Counted from the stretch's first letter, positions 26,388-36,014 are shown. The stretch is 64,000 nt of DNA from CAYQJL01 sp964612295 (GCA_964612295.1 CAZTDY010000013.1:9657-73656); one strand, 5' to 3'. Numbers and translations: made by a program. The notes: a model not told the origin generated them from the letters alone.

Positions 26388-28433
26388 ATGATCAAGCTCG
26401 ATGACCTGTATGCCTTCGTAGAGAGCAACTTCGACTTTCTGTTTGTGGTCGACAAGGATGAGCGGGTTCAGCACATGAGCCGCCTCCTCTGCCGCGCGGT
26501 CGGGGTCGACGAGATCGCTCCGGGGGAGCAGGTGCTCGACCGGTTCCTCGCCGGCGATTCCCTCAAGACCTTCCGCGCGGCCATGACCAAAGCCGAACAC
26601 GGCAGTGGCGGGATCGCCGTCTTCACCCCCCGCGATGGCCACGGCTCATCGATCCCGCTGAAGATCAAGAAGTTCGATGCGGACCAGGGAACGGTGTTCG
26701 TGTTCTTCGGGGCCCGGGTCGATACCGTGGGTCAGACCGCCGAGGGTGAGAAGGACGAGCGCATCAAGGAGCTCTTCTGCCTCTACTCGGTCGCGGAATG
26801 GATCGAAGCCTCGCGCTCGATCGAGGAGTTCTTCAATCGCCTGCCCAGCTTCCTGAGCCGGGGGATGCAGCATCCCGACCAGACCGTCGTCTATGCCACC
26901 TTCGAGGGGCAGGCCTACGGGCAACCGATTCCAAGCGATCAGTTCCTTCGCGCCGAACTCCTCGTCCGGGGCGAGAAGTCCGGAGAGATCCGCGTGGGCT
27001 ACATCGATCCCGAGCTGGCCCTCCTGCCGGATGAGCAGCGTATGCTCGATGAGATCATTCACATGCTCAATCTTGCGATCGAGCGAAAACAGCTCGCCGA
27101 ATCGCTTGACCACAAGTCCGAAGAGGAAGAAGAGTCCCGCAAACAGATGGCCGACCTCAAGTCTGAGATTGACGCCCGCACCCGCGACCTGGAGGAACAG
27201 CGCAACAAGCTCTCGACGATCGATACCTATATGGAGCGGGTCAATCGCAACTGGGAGGAGTCGAAAGCCCGCTTAGAGACGATGTTCGACATGATCCCGG
27301 GTGACGTGGCTTTGATCGACCGGAACCGAAACGTCGTCATGAGCAACCAGGCGGAGGTTGAGCCCGGGGACAAGTGCCACCAAGCGTTGTTCGGCCGTGA
27401 TCGCCCTTGCGAGGATTGCCGCCTCGCGAAGATCTTGCGCGACAAGGCGCCCATCACGCACTTGGTCATGCACGAGGACAGGCATCTCGAGGTGCACGCC
27501 ATGCCGGTCTTCACCAAAGACCATGAGGTCGAAGGCATCATGGAGTTCTACCGGGATGTCACGCTCGAGAAGACCTACCAGGAGCAGCTGCAGCGTGCCG
27601 ATCAGATGGCCTCCCTCGGGCAGCTGGTCAGCGGCATCGGCCATGAGATCAACAACCCCAACCAGTTCATCCGGGGGAACATCAAGATTCTGAAGCAGGC
27701 ACTCGAGGACATCCTGCCCATCGTGGACGACTACCAAAAGGACCACCCCGACTTCAAGGTGGCCCGCTTGCCGTACGCGTTCTTCCGCGAACACATCATG
27801 GTCCTCGTCAATGACATGGCCCATGGATCCGAACGCATCAAGGGAATCGTCGAGGGTCTGAGGCGCTTCGTGCGTCGGGATGAGGGGCAGCAGGTCGACA
27901 AGGTGGACGTGAACACGCTCATCGAAGCCTGTTCCCGTCTGGTGCACAATGAGGTGAGCAAGCGTGCCGAGCTCGAGCTGGCCCTCGAACCGGACCTGCC
28001 CTCCTTCACCGGCAACTCACAGAAGATCGAGCAGGTGTTGGTCAACCTGATCGTCAACGCCGCCCAGGCGATGCCGGATGACGACAAGGGCCACATCACG
28101 GTGCGTTCGCGATTGGAGGACGGGCACGTCGTCTTCGAGATCGAGGACAACGGCAAAGGGATGAACGAGAAGACCCAGAAACAGATCTTCGACCCGTTCT
28201 TCACCACGAAACGAGCGCGGGGAGGAACCGGGCTGGGGCTGGCCATTGCCTATCGAATCATCGAAGAGCACGGCGGAACGATCTCGGTGAGCAGCGAGGT
28301 CGGCAAGGGCACGAAATTCGTCATCTGCATACCAGCCGGCGGTCAAGAGGCGCAATCTGCACCCGATGAACAGACCGAGGCCGAGGCGGACACCGCCGCG
28401 CAGCAGGTGGAGACCGACGGAGGACAAGCATGA
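26388..28433 (+). CDS. Soluble PAS-domain histidine kinase
   Basis: This 681-residue cytoplasmic kinase has no membrane helix. An N-terminal PAS domain (about 8-110), a GAF-like region (125-235) and a coiled coil (236-300, rich in E/K) precede a second PAS domain (~300-400). That PAS domain carries a KCH...PCEDC cysteine cluster near 325-342, of a kind that may bind a redox cofactor. The H-box is about H418 (GIGHEINNP), followed by N, G1 (DNGKGM), F and G2 boxes. It overlaps the next gene by four bases, indicating a two-component pair. Position after the NuoEFG set suggests control by redox state. Confidence 0.9.
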   Translation: MIKLDDLYAFVESNFDFLFVVDKDERVQHMSRLLCRAVGVDEIAPGEQVLDRFLAGDSLKTFRAAMTKAEHGSGGIAVFTPRDGHGSSIPLKIKKFDADQGTVFVFFGARVDTVGQTAEGEKDERIKELFCLYSVAEWIEASRSIEEFFNRLPSFLSRGMQHPDQTVVYATFEGQAYGQPIPSDQFLRAELLVRGEKSGEIRVGYIDPELALLPDEQRMLDEIIHMLNLAIERKQLAESLDHKSEEEEESRKQMADLKSEIDARTRDLEEQRNKLSTIDTYMERVNRNWEESKARLETMFDMIPGDVALIDRNRNVVMSNQAEVEPGDKCHQALFGRDRPCEDCRLAKILRDKAPITHLVMHEDRHLEVHAMPVFTKDHEVEGIMEFYRDVTLEKTYQEQLQRADQMASLGQLVSGIGHEINNPNQFIRGNIKILKQALEDILPIVDDYQKDHPDFKVARLPYAFFREHIMVLVNDMAHGSERIKGIVEGLRRFVRRDEGQQVDKVDVNTLIEACSRLVHNEVSKRAELELALEPDLPSFTGNSQKIEQVLVNLIVNAAQAMPDDDKGHITVRSRLEDGHVVFEIEDNGKGMNEKTQKQIFDPFFTTKRARGGTGLGLAIAYRIIEEHGGTISVSSEVGKGTKFVICIPAGGQEAQSAPDEQTEAEADTAAQQVETDGGQA

Positions 28434-29788
28434 AACGCGTGCTGATCTGCGATGATGACGTTGCCGTCACCAACTATCTGATGGTCTTCCTGATGCAGAC
28501 CGAACGATTCGAGACCGAGGTCGTCAACGACTCACGAATGGTGGAGCGTCTTCTCGAGGAGCAGCAGTTTGATCTGCTCCTGCTCGACATGGATATGCCC
28601 AACGTGAGCGGCATGGACATCCTCAAGATCGTGCAGAAGAAGGCGATCCCCATCAAGGTCATCATCCTCACGGGGGTGAGCGATGTCGAGCTGGCCGTCA
28701 AGTCGCTCAAGCGGGGCGCCTTTGATTACCTGTCCAAACCGGTCGATGAAGAAAAGCTTCTCGAGGTGATGGACGCCGCGTTGGAGCACAGTGAGATTCA
28801 CCATTCGATCGAGCAGCTGCCGCCCCAGCTCAAACGTGAGGACCTCACCCATGAGGCGGCCTTCGAACGTTTCCCGACCCAGGATGCGGAGATGATCCGG
28901 GTGCTGCATCAGGCCGAGCGCATGGCCGGCAGCGACCTGGACCTTCTGATCTGGGGAGAACGGGGCGTCGGCAAGGAGAATTTCGCCCGGGCGATCCACC
29001 AGGCCAGTCCGCGACACGCGGATCCGTTTGTGGCCGTGGAGGTTTCCGCCCAGGATCCCGAACGTTTCCCGGCCGACTTCTTCGGCCAGGCCCGGGTCTG
29101 GAGCGGCGAGCATGAGGAGAGGCCCGGTTTCGTGGAGGAGGCCGGAAACGGCACGATCTACCTGGGACAGGTCGAGCGGCTCAGCCCCCCGATGCAGGTT
29201 CGCGTGAAGCGCCTGCTCCAGACCAACGAGTTCTATCGCGAAAACTCGACGCGAACGCGAACCAGTCAAGTGCGCTTCATCATCTCATCGACCTTCGACC
29301 TGGGCAGCGATCGTTTCCGCGGCCAGCTCTTGGACGACCTTCGTTTCCACCTCCTGGTCAACTCGATCTACTTGCCGCCCCTGCGCGAACGAAAAGGGGA
29401 TATCCGCCTGCTGGCGGAGTTCTACCTACAAATGGCCGTGCAGAAGGTGGGCAAGGAGGTGACGGGATTCTCCGACGAGTACTTCGACTTCCTCCTGCAG
29501 TACCACTTCCCCGACAACCTGCAGCAGTTGCGCAACCTCATCCAGGGGTCGGTGGTGAATTGCGAAGATACCGTCGTAACGATCGATTCGATCCCTCCCT
29601 ACATCCGGCAGAAGATTTCGACGGGCCCACCGAAAGAGGCCGAGGCGTTCCAACCCTGCAGTCTCGACCAGGTGATACGAGAGTATGCCAGACGCACGGT
29701 GGACCACTTCGAAGCGGACATGGCCAAGGCGGCGGTAACGCTGGGGGTCGACCTGGACAGGCTCGAGGAGATTCTTCGCGGCGAGTGA
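28430..29788 (+). CDS. NtrC-like response regulator with degenerate AAA+ domain
   Basis: The 452-residue protein has a normal receiver (D8-D10, D53, K near 103) followed by an AAA+ domain resembling sigma-54 activators. A Walker A-like GERGVGKE is present near 178, but the GAFTGA loop that contacts sigma-54 is absent (the equivalent segment is rich in E, R and W), and the Walker B region reads NGTIYLGQV without the acidic pair. The C-terminus keeps a Fis-like helical segment without a clear recognition helix. It may therefore bind DNA or partners without driving sigma-54 transcription. It is translationally coupled to the kinase upstream. Confidence 0.85.
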   Translation: MKRVLICDDDVAVTNYLMVFLMQTERFETEVVNDSRMVERLLEEQQFDLLLLDMDMPNVSGMDILKIVQKKAIPIKVIILTGVSDVELAVKSLKRGAFDYLSKPVDEEKLLEVMDAALEHSEIHHSIEQLPPQLKREDLTHEAAFERFPTQDAEMIRVLHQAERMAGSDLDLLIWGERGVGKENFARAIHQASPRHADPFVAVEVSAQDPERFPADFFGQARVWSGEHEERPGFVEEAGNGTIYLGQVERLSPPMQVRVKRLLQTNEFYRENSTRTRTSQVRFIISSTFDLGSDRFRGQLLDDLRFHLLVNSIYLPPLRERKGDIRLLAEFYLQMAVQKVGKEVTGFSDEYFDFLLQYHFPDNLQQLRNLIQGSVVNCEDTVVTIDSIPPYIRQKISTGPPKEAEAFQPCSLDQVIREYARRTVDHFEADMAKAAVTLGVDLDRLEEILRGE

Positions 29789-29807
29789 CCGGCGAGCAGC
29801 CGGTCAC
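29785..29807. terminator. Perfect hairpin between convergent genes
   Basis: GTGACCGGC (29785-29793) and GCCGGTCAC (29799-29807) form a 9-bp perfect stem with loop GAGCA. It overlaps the stop codon of the NtrC-like gene and lies just beyond the stop of the convergent TPR gene. There is no T-run, so it would be a non-canonical, possibly bidirectional terminator. Confidence 0.5.
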
Positions 29808-29815
29808 GGACCTCA

Positions 29816-31243
29816 TCAGGACCGATCGCGTTCGGGTGGTTCGACTTCCTTCTGCGCAGCCAGGATCCGGTCGCGCAGGTCGTTCAGGACCGGCTCCATG
29901 ACCGGTGGGATTCCCTTTCGCAATAGCCGGTCGACGCCCTCGAGCGCGTCCTTGTATTCCCCCCGGGCATACTGAATCCGACTGAGCAGGAATCCGTAGT
30001 AGTCGAGTTCCTCGGGGCTCACCTGGGCCGCCTGACAGCCGATACAGGTGTCGAAGATTGTCTTTTCCGCCGTCTCCAAAGCCCGCTCGTGACGCAACGC
30101 GAACTCCGCGAATTCCGCGCGGAAGAACATTGCGTTTCCGCCCAAACGGACGGCCTTGTCGTAGCTGTCTTCGGCGCGATCCAGATCACCGCCCATCTCG
30201 GACGACAAAGCCATCAGGTGCCAGAGGCTGGGGAGCTTGTCGTTTCCCATCTTCGCCACCTGCTCCAGCTGAGCCAGAGCAGCCTGGGGTTGGCGGTAGA
30301 TGAGACTGATCTCGGCCGCGGCGATCAGGTACTGCCCCGCGCCGGGCGGGTCTTCTCGCGCACCCTCTTCGAGCAATTTCATGGCGGCTTCATAGGTGTC
30401 CCGGGCCCGGGCGCCCTTGAATTCGTGGATGGCCTGCAGCAGACGATTGGCCGCCTGGAGCCCGTGCGTGGTCTCGACCCCGGAGCGCATCGCGGCCAGC
30501 GCGATGCGAGCATTGCGCCGTTTCGGATCGGCATCGAGCGCTCGCTGATAGTAGGTCGCGGCCTGCTGTTCGTCGCCGGACTGATCAAGGGCCACGGCGA
30601 GCGTCTCGATCACCAGACCATCGTCGGGATGATCCTCGATGGCCTGCTGGAGGGCCTTGAGTGACACCTCGGGCTGTCCGGTCTGCTGGGCAACGAACCC
30701 CTGCTTGAAGGCCCGGCCGAGAGTGGCGGCGTGCTCGCGGTCCTCGGGAGCCAGGGCGCTGCTCAGTTGATCGAACGAGGCATCCAGCTGACTGGGAGGC
30801 ATCCTATCCTCCGCAACGACCTCCCGCACGCCGGTCACCTGAACGTCGGCCCCGTCGGGATTGGGCAGGGCGATGTCAGGACCGCCGAGTTCCTCCAGAC
30901 GATTGCGCAGTTGTCCTTCGAGTTTGGTTCGCCGGGAGATGTCCGTGGGCGGGACGCCGCTCTCGTGCTCGCGGGCGATTTGAAGCGACTCCCCGGCCTC
31001 GTCGAGAAGGTCATCCTGCAGGAGTTCGGCGGCCTCTTCGACCTTCAGCCGGTGAAAGGATACGCGGGCCCTTCTGACCTTCGCTTCCAGTCTCTCCTTG
31101 GCCAGTGGATCTCGTTCCCCGGCTTTCCGGATCGCACTCTGGAATTCGCGCATCGCGTCCAGTGGTTTGCCGGACTCAAGGGCTGAATCGCCCTTTTTCT
31201 CCATCTTGTCGGCGTTGCCGAAGAAGCTGTCGAGAAGACCCAT
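29816..31243 (-). CDS. TPR-repeat protein
   Basis: This 475-residue soluble protein consists largely of tetratricopeptide-like helical repeats. TPR signatures include GKPLDAMREFQSAI near 26, the GQPEVSLKALQQAI unit near 193, DEQQAATYYQRAL near 220, and units with A-x-Y/F patterns through 420. There is no signal peptide. A CIGC pair near 400 is isolated. TPR proteins act as scaffolds; no catalytic domain is seen and the partner cannot be told from context. It stands alone on the minus strand, convergent with the kinase/regulator pair. Confidence 0.8.
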   Translation of the reverse strand: MGLLDSFFGNADKMEKKGDSALESGKPLDAMREFQSAIRKAGERDPLAKERLEAKVRRARVSFHRLKVEEAAELLQDDLLDEAGESLQIAREHESGVPPTDISRRTKLEGQLRNRLEELGGPDIALPNPDGADVQVTGVREVVAEDRMPPSQLDASFDQLSSALAPEDREHAATLGRAFKQGFVAQQTGQPEVSLKALQQAIEDHPDDGLVIETLAVALDQSGDEQQAATYYQRALDADPKRRNARIALAAMRSGVETTHGLQAANRLLQAIHEFKGARARDTYEAAMKLLEEGAREDPPGAGQYLIAAAEISLIYRQPQAALAQLEQVAKMGNDKLPSLWHLMALSSEMGGDLDRAEDSYDKAVRLGGNAMFFRAEFAEFALRHERALETAEKTIFDTCIGCQAAQVSPEELDYYGFLLSRIQYARGEYKDALEGVDRLLRKGIPPVMEPVLNDLRDRILAAQKEVEPPERDRS

Positions 31244-31407
31244 ATCGCATCCGCCTCATTTTCCCGATCTCGGGCTAGGACTTTCCAAACGTTTTGGCAA
31301 AGGAATAGGAGTTGCCGCCAAATGCTCTGGCCCCCCGGGGAGCAGGATATGCACTGCCAAAGATTAGGCTGATTATCCGTGCGGCTTTCGAATCGATCAA
31401 GCGTCCA

Positions 31408-32298
31408 TTATCTGTTCAGCAGGAGGCTCGCCCAATCGTCTCGCACAACCTGCTGGGCCAGGGAGAACCCCCCGGAGGCGTAGCGGGAGAGGATGGAGTT
31501 GCAGTCCTTCTCATGGAATCCGGAGAGGATCATCCACCCGGTTGCATTCGATGACGCAATGAGGTTCGGCGCGAAGTCGAGCAGTGGTGTCAGGATGATA
31601 TTGGCGATGACCAGATCGTACGTCCCGGCCAACGAGATCGCCCCCAGGTCCCCGGCGAACAGGTGAATTCCCCGGCACCACGGATTGAGTCCGCGGTTGA
31701 CCAGCGCAGCGGCCATGGCGGCCGGATCATTGTCGAAGCCGATCACGCGGGGGATGCCCAGTTGCTCCGCCCGGAGCGAGAGGACGCCCGTGCCGGTGCC
31801 CACGTCCAGGGCCGAGCGGGGGGCCTCCGACCCGGAGGAAGGGAGCGCCTCGAGCAGTTCCAGGCAACCCAGCGTGGTGCCGTGCGTGCCCATGCCGAAG
31901 GCTCCCCCCGGCTCGACGATCAGGAGGTCGCCCTCCGGGTCGTCCGGAATGTCCCAGGGTGGCGCGATACACAGCCGCTGGGTGATCGAGGTGGCGCGGA
32001 AGCCTCGTCGGCTCTCAGCGGCCCAGTCCTTCCAGGGTTTCGTTTCGATGGCGATGGATCCGCGCTGGAGTGGCGACGCCAACCCGGCCAACCACGATTC
32101 GAGCTGGCTCCGCTGCGGTGCGAGTTCGAGACTGAAGTAGCCGACGACCACGATCAGGGTGGGCGCATCCGATTCCGTCGCGGAGGTGCCCATGGCACCC
32201 CTGTCGAGCAGTTCCACCTCGACCGCTTCCTGTAAAGGAGCGGGGACGCGGATGGCCACTTCCACATACTGATTTGGTTGGGGCTGAAACCAGGACAT
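31408..32298 (-). CDS. prmA: Ribosomal protein L11 methyltransferase-like protein
   Basis: This 296-residue SAM-dependent methyltransferase has PrmA motifs in order: GMGTHGTTLGCLELL (family substrate-region signature) near 148, SAM motif I LDVGTGTGVL near 178, and the catalytic-type motif VIANIIL near 238. PrmA methylates lysines and the N-terminus of ribosomal protein L11 in the cytoplasm. The ATG at 32298 follows a GGAG site; the longer frame to 32490 has a basic, non-homologous lead. Length is typical (~290-300). Confidence 0.88.
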   Translation of the reverse strand: MSWFQPQPNQYVEVAIRVPAPLQEAVEVELLDRGAMGTSATESDAPTLIVVVGYFSLELAPQRSQLESWLAGLASPLQRGSIAIETKPWKDWAAESRRGFRATSITQRLCIAPPWDIPDDPEGDLLIVEPGGAFGMGTHGTTLGCLELLEALPSSGSEAPRSALDVGTGTGVLSLRAEQLGIPRVIGFDNDPAAMAAALVNRGLNPWCRGIHLFAGDLGAISLAGTYDLVIANIILTPLLDFAPNLIASSNATGWMILSGFHEKDCNSILSRYASGGFSLAQQVVRDDWASLLLNR

Positions 32299-32555
32299 TT
32301 TTGCTCCGGGGCCGGGCGCCGAATCCCCTCCTGGATCGGTCGCTCCAGCGAGAATCCCGATTTGCGGGGCGATGGTCAACCCCTGGCTATGGATCCGGGA
32401 AGGCCCGGCGTGGTAAAATGAACTGGGATACCGATGCGCCGCCCGCTGGGCCCAGAACGGGCTGATCGACGGACGGGACAGCGGGACCATCGTTCTATCT
32501 GCAAAGGATGCAGCAGATTAGCCTGTCCAGGTCACTGAGGAATGACGAGGGAGTC

Positions 32556-33227
32556 ATGCAACGCCTAACAATTACACTACTTCTGATGCTCAGCTCGCTC
32601 GCCATGCCCGCTTCGGCCCGGCATTGGATGGAGGATGAGCAAACCCTGCCCGCCTGGAGCGTCGGTGCAACCGACGTCAACCTGGGCTGTACCGACGGTG
32701 TCTGTCTGGGATACGGGGATACCGATTGGGCCGGCGAGGTGCAGGTTTCCTTCCTGCTGCCGGATCCCCCCTATGGCGGTCCCTGGAAAGTCGAGTACGC
32801 AGCCTTCTACATGGCCGGATCCGGAGATCACGTCGTCTACATGCGCGAAGGCACGCTCGACACTCCGCCCGGTCTGCTATTGGCGGAGGACCGCGGGTTC
32901 ATCCCGATCAGCGAGAGCTGGCCGCCCAGCGACTGGACCTACGTGCTCCTGGCCACGGGCTCGAGTTGCCCCGACTATCTGCTCGGAGACGGGGGTGATG
33001 TCATCACCCTGGGGGTGACCATCTTCGAGGGTGACGCCATTGGATTGGCGGCGCCGGAGGCCGATCTGACCGGATGGGGCTACTATGACGATGCCTGGAG
33101 CAACGATTCACAGGGCTGGAATCTGATGCCGGCCATCCGCCTGGGGCTCTCCGATCTCGGTCTGAGCACCCCCGACGAGACGACCTGGGGACAGGTCAAA
33201 CGTCTCTTCGCCAACCAGGCTCCCTGA
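32556..33227 (+). CDS. Secreted protein of unknown function
   Basis: This 223-residue protein has a Sec signal peptide (basic start, hydrophobic run about 6-20, likely cleavage at ASA). The mature part is rich in G, D, W and Y, with a CTDGVC pair and a lone CPDY cysteine, suggesting a beta-sandwich stabilised by disulfides. The ATG at 32556 follows GAGGGAG. I do not recognise the family. It is divergent from prmA and 126 bases upstream of the M16 protease pair, so it may be a periplasmic or surface substrate or partner, but nothing shows this directly. Confidence 0.75.
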   Translation: MQRLTITLLLMLSSLAMPASARHWMEDEQTLPAWSVGATDVNLGCTDGVCLGYGDTDWAGEVQVSFLLPDPPYGGPWKVEYAAFYMAGSGDHVVYMREGTLDTPPGLLLAEDRGFIPISESWPPSDWTYVLLATGSSCPDYLLGDGGDVITLGVTIFEGDAIGLAAPEADLTGWGYYDDAWSNDSQGWNLMPAIRLGLSDLGLSTPDETTWGQVKRLFANQAP

Positions 33228-33353
33228 CGATGATGTGATTGAAAAGCCCTCGGCAGGTGTCCCGCCCTTCTCTCTGGACAAAGGGGTCACTGAACCGGCA
33301 CCATGGACGGCACTTTTTAACCGGCTCAGAATCGCGAGAAACGAGGCCCTGCG

Positions 33354-34616
33354 TTGTCCGAAGCCCAGGCGTTCCCGATCGTCGAACATGACTGCCCGAA
33401 CGGGCTGCGCGCGTTGCTCCTCAAGAGAAACACCGCTCCGGTGATCTGCGTGTCCGTCTGGTTTCGCGTCGGGGCCGGCGACGATCCTCCCGGGCAGAGC
33501 GGCCTGGCCCACCTCCTGGAACACATGATGTTCAAGGGCTCGGAGCGCTTTCCCAAGGGCGTATACGACCAGCGTCTGCATGTGCTCGGCGCCCTGAGCA
33601 ACGCCTCGACCTGGCTCGACCGCACGAATTACTACGTCTTGATCGGCAGCGACCGATTCGAAGCGGCTCTCGAGCTCGAGGCGGACCGTCTGCGCGGTGC
33701 CTGTCTGACCGCCGCCGATCTCGCGGATGAACGGACCGTGGTTTTGAATGAGCTGGATCAGGGCCGCGACGATCCCGCCACCGCGCTCTACGAGGCACTG
33801 ATCGAGCACTCCTTCCAGGAACACCCCTACCGGCGTCCCGTCATCGGATTGCGCCGGGAGGTCGAGCAGATTCAGATTTCGGACCTCAAACGTTTCTACG
33901 ATGCCTACTACCAACCGGAGAATGCTTTCCTGGTCGTGGTGGGCAGCTTCGACACAGACACCATGCGGCACAAACTGGACGAGCATTTTGGGCGGTTGCC
34001 GAGCGTGGCCGTGAATCGTCCTTCTCGCCCGATCGAATCCGCGCCCCGGGAGGAACGCCACTTCGAGCTCCGGCGGGCTGGGGGGCAGGAGATTCACTCG
34101 CTGGCCTACCATGGCGCGCCACGGACCCACGCCGATGCCCTGACCCTCGATGTACTCGCGCAGGTACTCGGGCATGGCAGGACGAGCCGTCTCTACCGAT
34201 CCCTGGTCGACAAGAATCTGGCGGTCCATGTGTCGGCCGAGAATCTGTCGATGCCGGTCGATCCGTTCCTCTTCATGATCGATATCGAACCGGCCGACGG
34301 CGTCGCGCCGGAAGTCATCCTCGAGGTCTACGACCGGGAGGTCGCGCGGTTGGCAGAGAAGCCGGTCTCGGAACGAGAGCTGCAGAGGGCCCGCAAGCGG
34401 GCCCGCGTGGACTTCGCCATGCGTCGCGATCGGGTGAGCGCGCTGGCATTTCTCATCGGCGAGTTCGAGGTCGCGGCCGGCTGGCAGGCGCTGAATCGTT
34501 ATCTGGACGAGCTCGACCAGGTGACGCCCGATGACATCATCCGGTCGGCGCGCACCTACCTGTCTGGGACGCGTCGCATCCGGGGGCGGTTCCTTCCCAC
34601 GGGAGGAACTCCATGA
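33354..34616 (+). CDS. M16 family zinc metalloprotease, catalytic subunit
   Basis: This 420-residue protein has the inverted zinc motif HLLEH near residue 53 (HXXEH) and a downstream glutamate in VLNELDQ near 131 expected to complete the site. Two M16 half-barrels are visible. There is no obvious signal peptide in this reading. The start is TTG at 33354, preceded by a GAGG site. It overlaps the next gene by four bases (ATGA), and the two probably form an M16B heterodimer of one catalytic and one non-catalytic chain that degrades small peptides. Confidence 0.92.
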   Translation: MSEAQAFPIVEHDCPNGLRALLLKRNTAPVICVSVWFRVGAGDDPPGQSGLAHLLEHMMFKGSERFPKGVYDQRLHVLGALSNASTWLDRTNYYVLIGSDRFEAALELEADRLRGACLTAADLADERTVVLNELDQGRDDPATALYEALIEHSFQEHPYRRPVIGLRREVEQIQISDLKRFYDAYYQPENAFLVVVGSFDTDTMRHKLDEHFGRLPSVAVNRPSRPIESAPREERHFELRRAGGQEIHSLAYHGAPRTHADALTLDVLAQVLGHGRTSRLYRSLVDKNLAVHVSAENLSMPVDPFLFMIDIEPADGVAPEVILEVYDREVARLAEKPVSERELQRARKRARVDFAMRRDRVSALAFLIGEFEVAAGWQALNRYLDELDQVTPDDIIRSARTYLSGTRRIRGRFLPTGGTP

Positions 34617-35896
34617 CCCGAATCGCCGAACGCGTACGCGCCGCGCAGCTCCGAAACGGGGCCCGCGTCTATCTCCTGGAGAGCCAGAGCAACCTCACGG
34701 TGGATCTGGTCGGTTACTTGGATGGCGGCCTTCTCCTCGAGCGACCCGAACGCTCCGGGGTGGCGAACCTCTGTGTCGCCACGCTCGATCGGGGAAGTGA
34801 GCGCCGAACCCACGATGAGATTGCAGAGACGCTCGAGTCCTGCGGGGCGCAGCTCGGCTTCGGGCTCACGCCGGAGATGGTGACGTTTCGTTTTCGCTGC
34901 CTGATCGAGGATCTGGAACAGGTCCTGGAGGTTATGGCCGACAGCCTCCGTTCTCCCACCTTTCCGGAGGCCCAGCTTCAGATCGCGCGCGACGAGGCCC
35001 GGGCGGGACTGCGCGAAGCGGCCTTCGACACCTACACCCGGGCCTACGAACAGGCCGCGGCCCGGGTGGCGGGACCCGCCCACGCCTATGCGCGTGACCC
35101 ATTGGGGGAGGAGAAGCTGCTATCCGGTCTGACGCGCGCCGAGGTCGAGTCCTTCCACCGCCGGATGTTGGACAGCTCAAACCTGCACCTGGCCATGGTC
35201 GGGCCGTTGGGTTCGCAGGAGGCCTTCGATCTTCTCGAGGCCACGTGTGGCACTGCGCGCGTCGGTGGGGACGCGGCGCCCGCCGAGGGTTCGCCCTCGC
35301 CGGAATCGCCCGGCTATCCCGCGCCGGCCGCCCATCCCTGGGAGCACATCGAGGTTGCGGATAAAGACCAGGTTGATCTGATCCTCATGCGTGCGGGCGT
35401 GCCGCGCACGGACGAGCGCTTCGAGATCTTCGCCCTCGCGAATTTCCTGGCGGGGGGGACGTTCGTGAGCCGCCTCAACACGCGGTTGCGCGATCAAGAG
35501 GGGCTGACCTATGGAGCGCAGAGCACCATCGTGTCGGGGCTGGAGCCGGGCCTGTGGTATGCAAGCGCGAGCGTGCACCCCCGAGATGTAGAGCGCGCCA
35601 TCGAGCTGATCCGAGACGAGTTGCGCAGCTTGGCGGCGGACGGTCCCCAGGAGGAGGAGCTGCAGGAAGCCCTCCAGCATTTGACCGGGTCCTTTCCGAT
35701 CCGACTGGAGGCCAATCGCGTCGTGGCGAGCGTTCTGCTGGACGGCGTCCGCTCCGGCAGGGGACTCGACTATATAGACCACTATCGGGAACGCATCGGT
35801 CAGATCGACGCGCGACAGGTGGCCGAGGCCTGCCGGACGCTCTGGGCCGATGGTCAGTGGGCCATCGTGAGCGCCGGTTCCCGGCTGAATCCCTGA
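34613..35896 (+). CDS. M16 family protease homologue, non-catalytic subunit
   Basis: This 427-residue partner of the preceding protease lacks the HXXEH motif at the expected position (ERSGVANLC replaces it) but keeps the C-terminal R/Y signature (FVSRLNTRLRDQEGLTYG) that helps position substrate in M16 dimers. The ATG overlaps the upstream stop. The pair is a common bacterial M16B arrangement. A proline- and glycine-rich linker near 225-245 joins its two halves. Confidence 0.9.
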   Translation: MTRIAERVRAAQLRNGARVYLLESQSNLTVDLVGYLDGGLLLERPERSGVANLCVATLDRGSERRTHDEIAETLESCGAQLGFGLTPEMVTFRFRCLIEDLEQVLEVMADSLRSPTFPEAQLQIARDEARAGLREAAFDTYTRAYEQAAARVAGPAHAYARDPLGEEKLLSGLTRAEVESFHRRMLDSSNLHLAMVGPLGSQEAFDLLEATCGTARVGGDAAPAEGSPSPESPGYPAPAAHPWEHIEVADKDQVDLILMRAGVPRTDERFEIFALANFLAGGTFVSRLNTRLRDQEGLTYGAQSTIVSGLEPGLWYASASVHPRDVERAIELIRDELRSLAADGPQEEELQEALQHLTGSFPIRLEANRVVASVLLDGVRSGRGLDYIDHYRERIGQIDARQVAEACRTLWADGQWAIVSAGSRLNP

Positions 35897-35945
35897 TCCG
35901 CTACGCGCCCCAAAGTGTCGACAACCCCCCACGCCTCAAAATTGC

Positions 35946-36014
35946 GACAATGTCTAATCATCACCCCCTGTAACGGTTGTATTGACATATCGGACATTTC
36001 ATAGCTTACTTATC
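35946..36014 (+). promoter_or_regulatory. Candidate promoter and operator for the Rrf2/ACIII operon
   Basis: A TTGACA hexamer lies at 35982-35987, with AT-rich sequence suited to a -10 element around 36003-36014; spacing to the best hexamers is not ideal. A palindromic GACA-A-TGTC sits at 35946-35954, and GACAT recurs at 35984 and 35992. This arrangement upstream of an Rrf2 gene suggests autoregulation. Confidence 0.4.
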
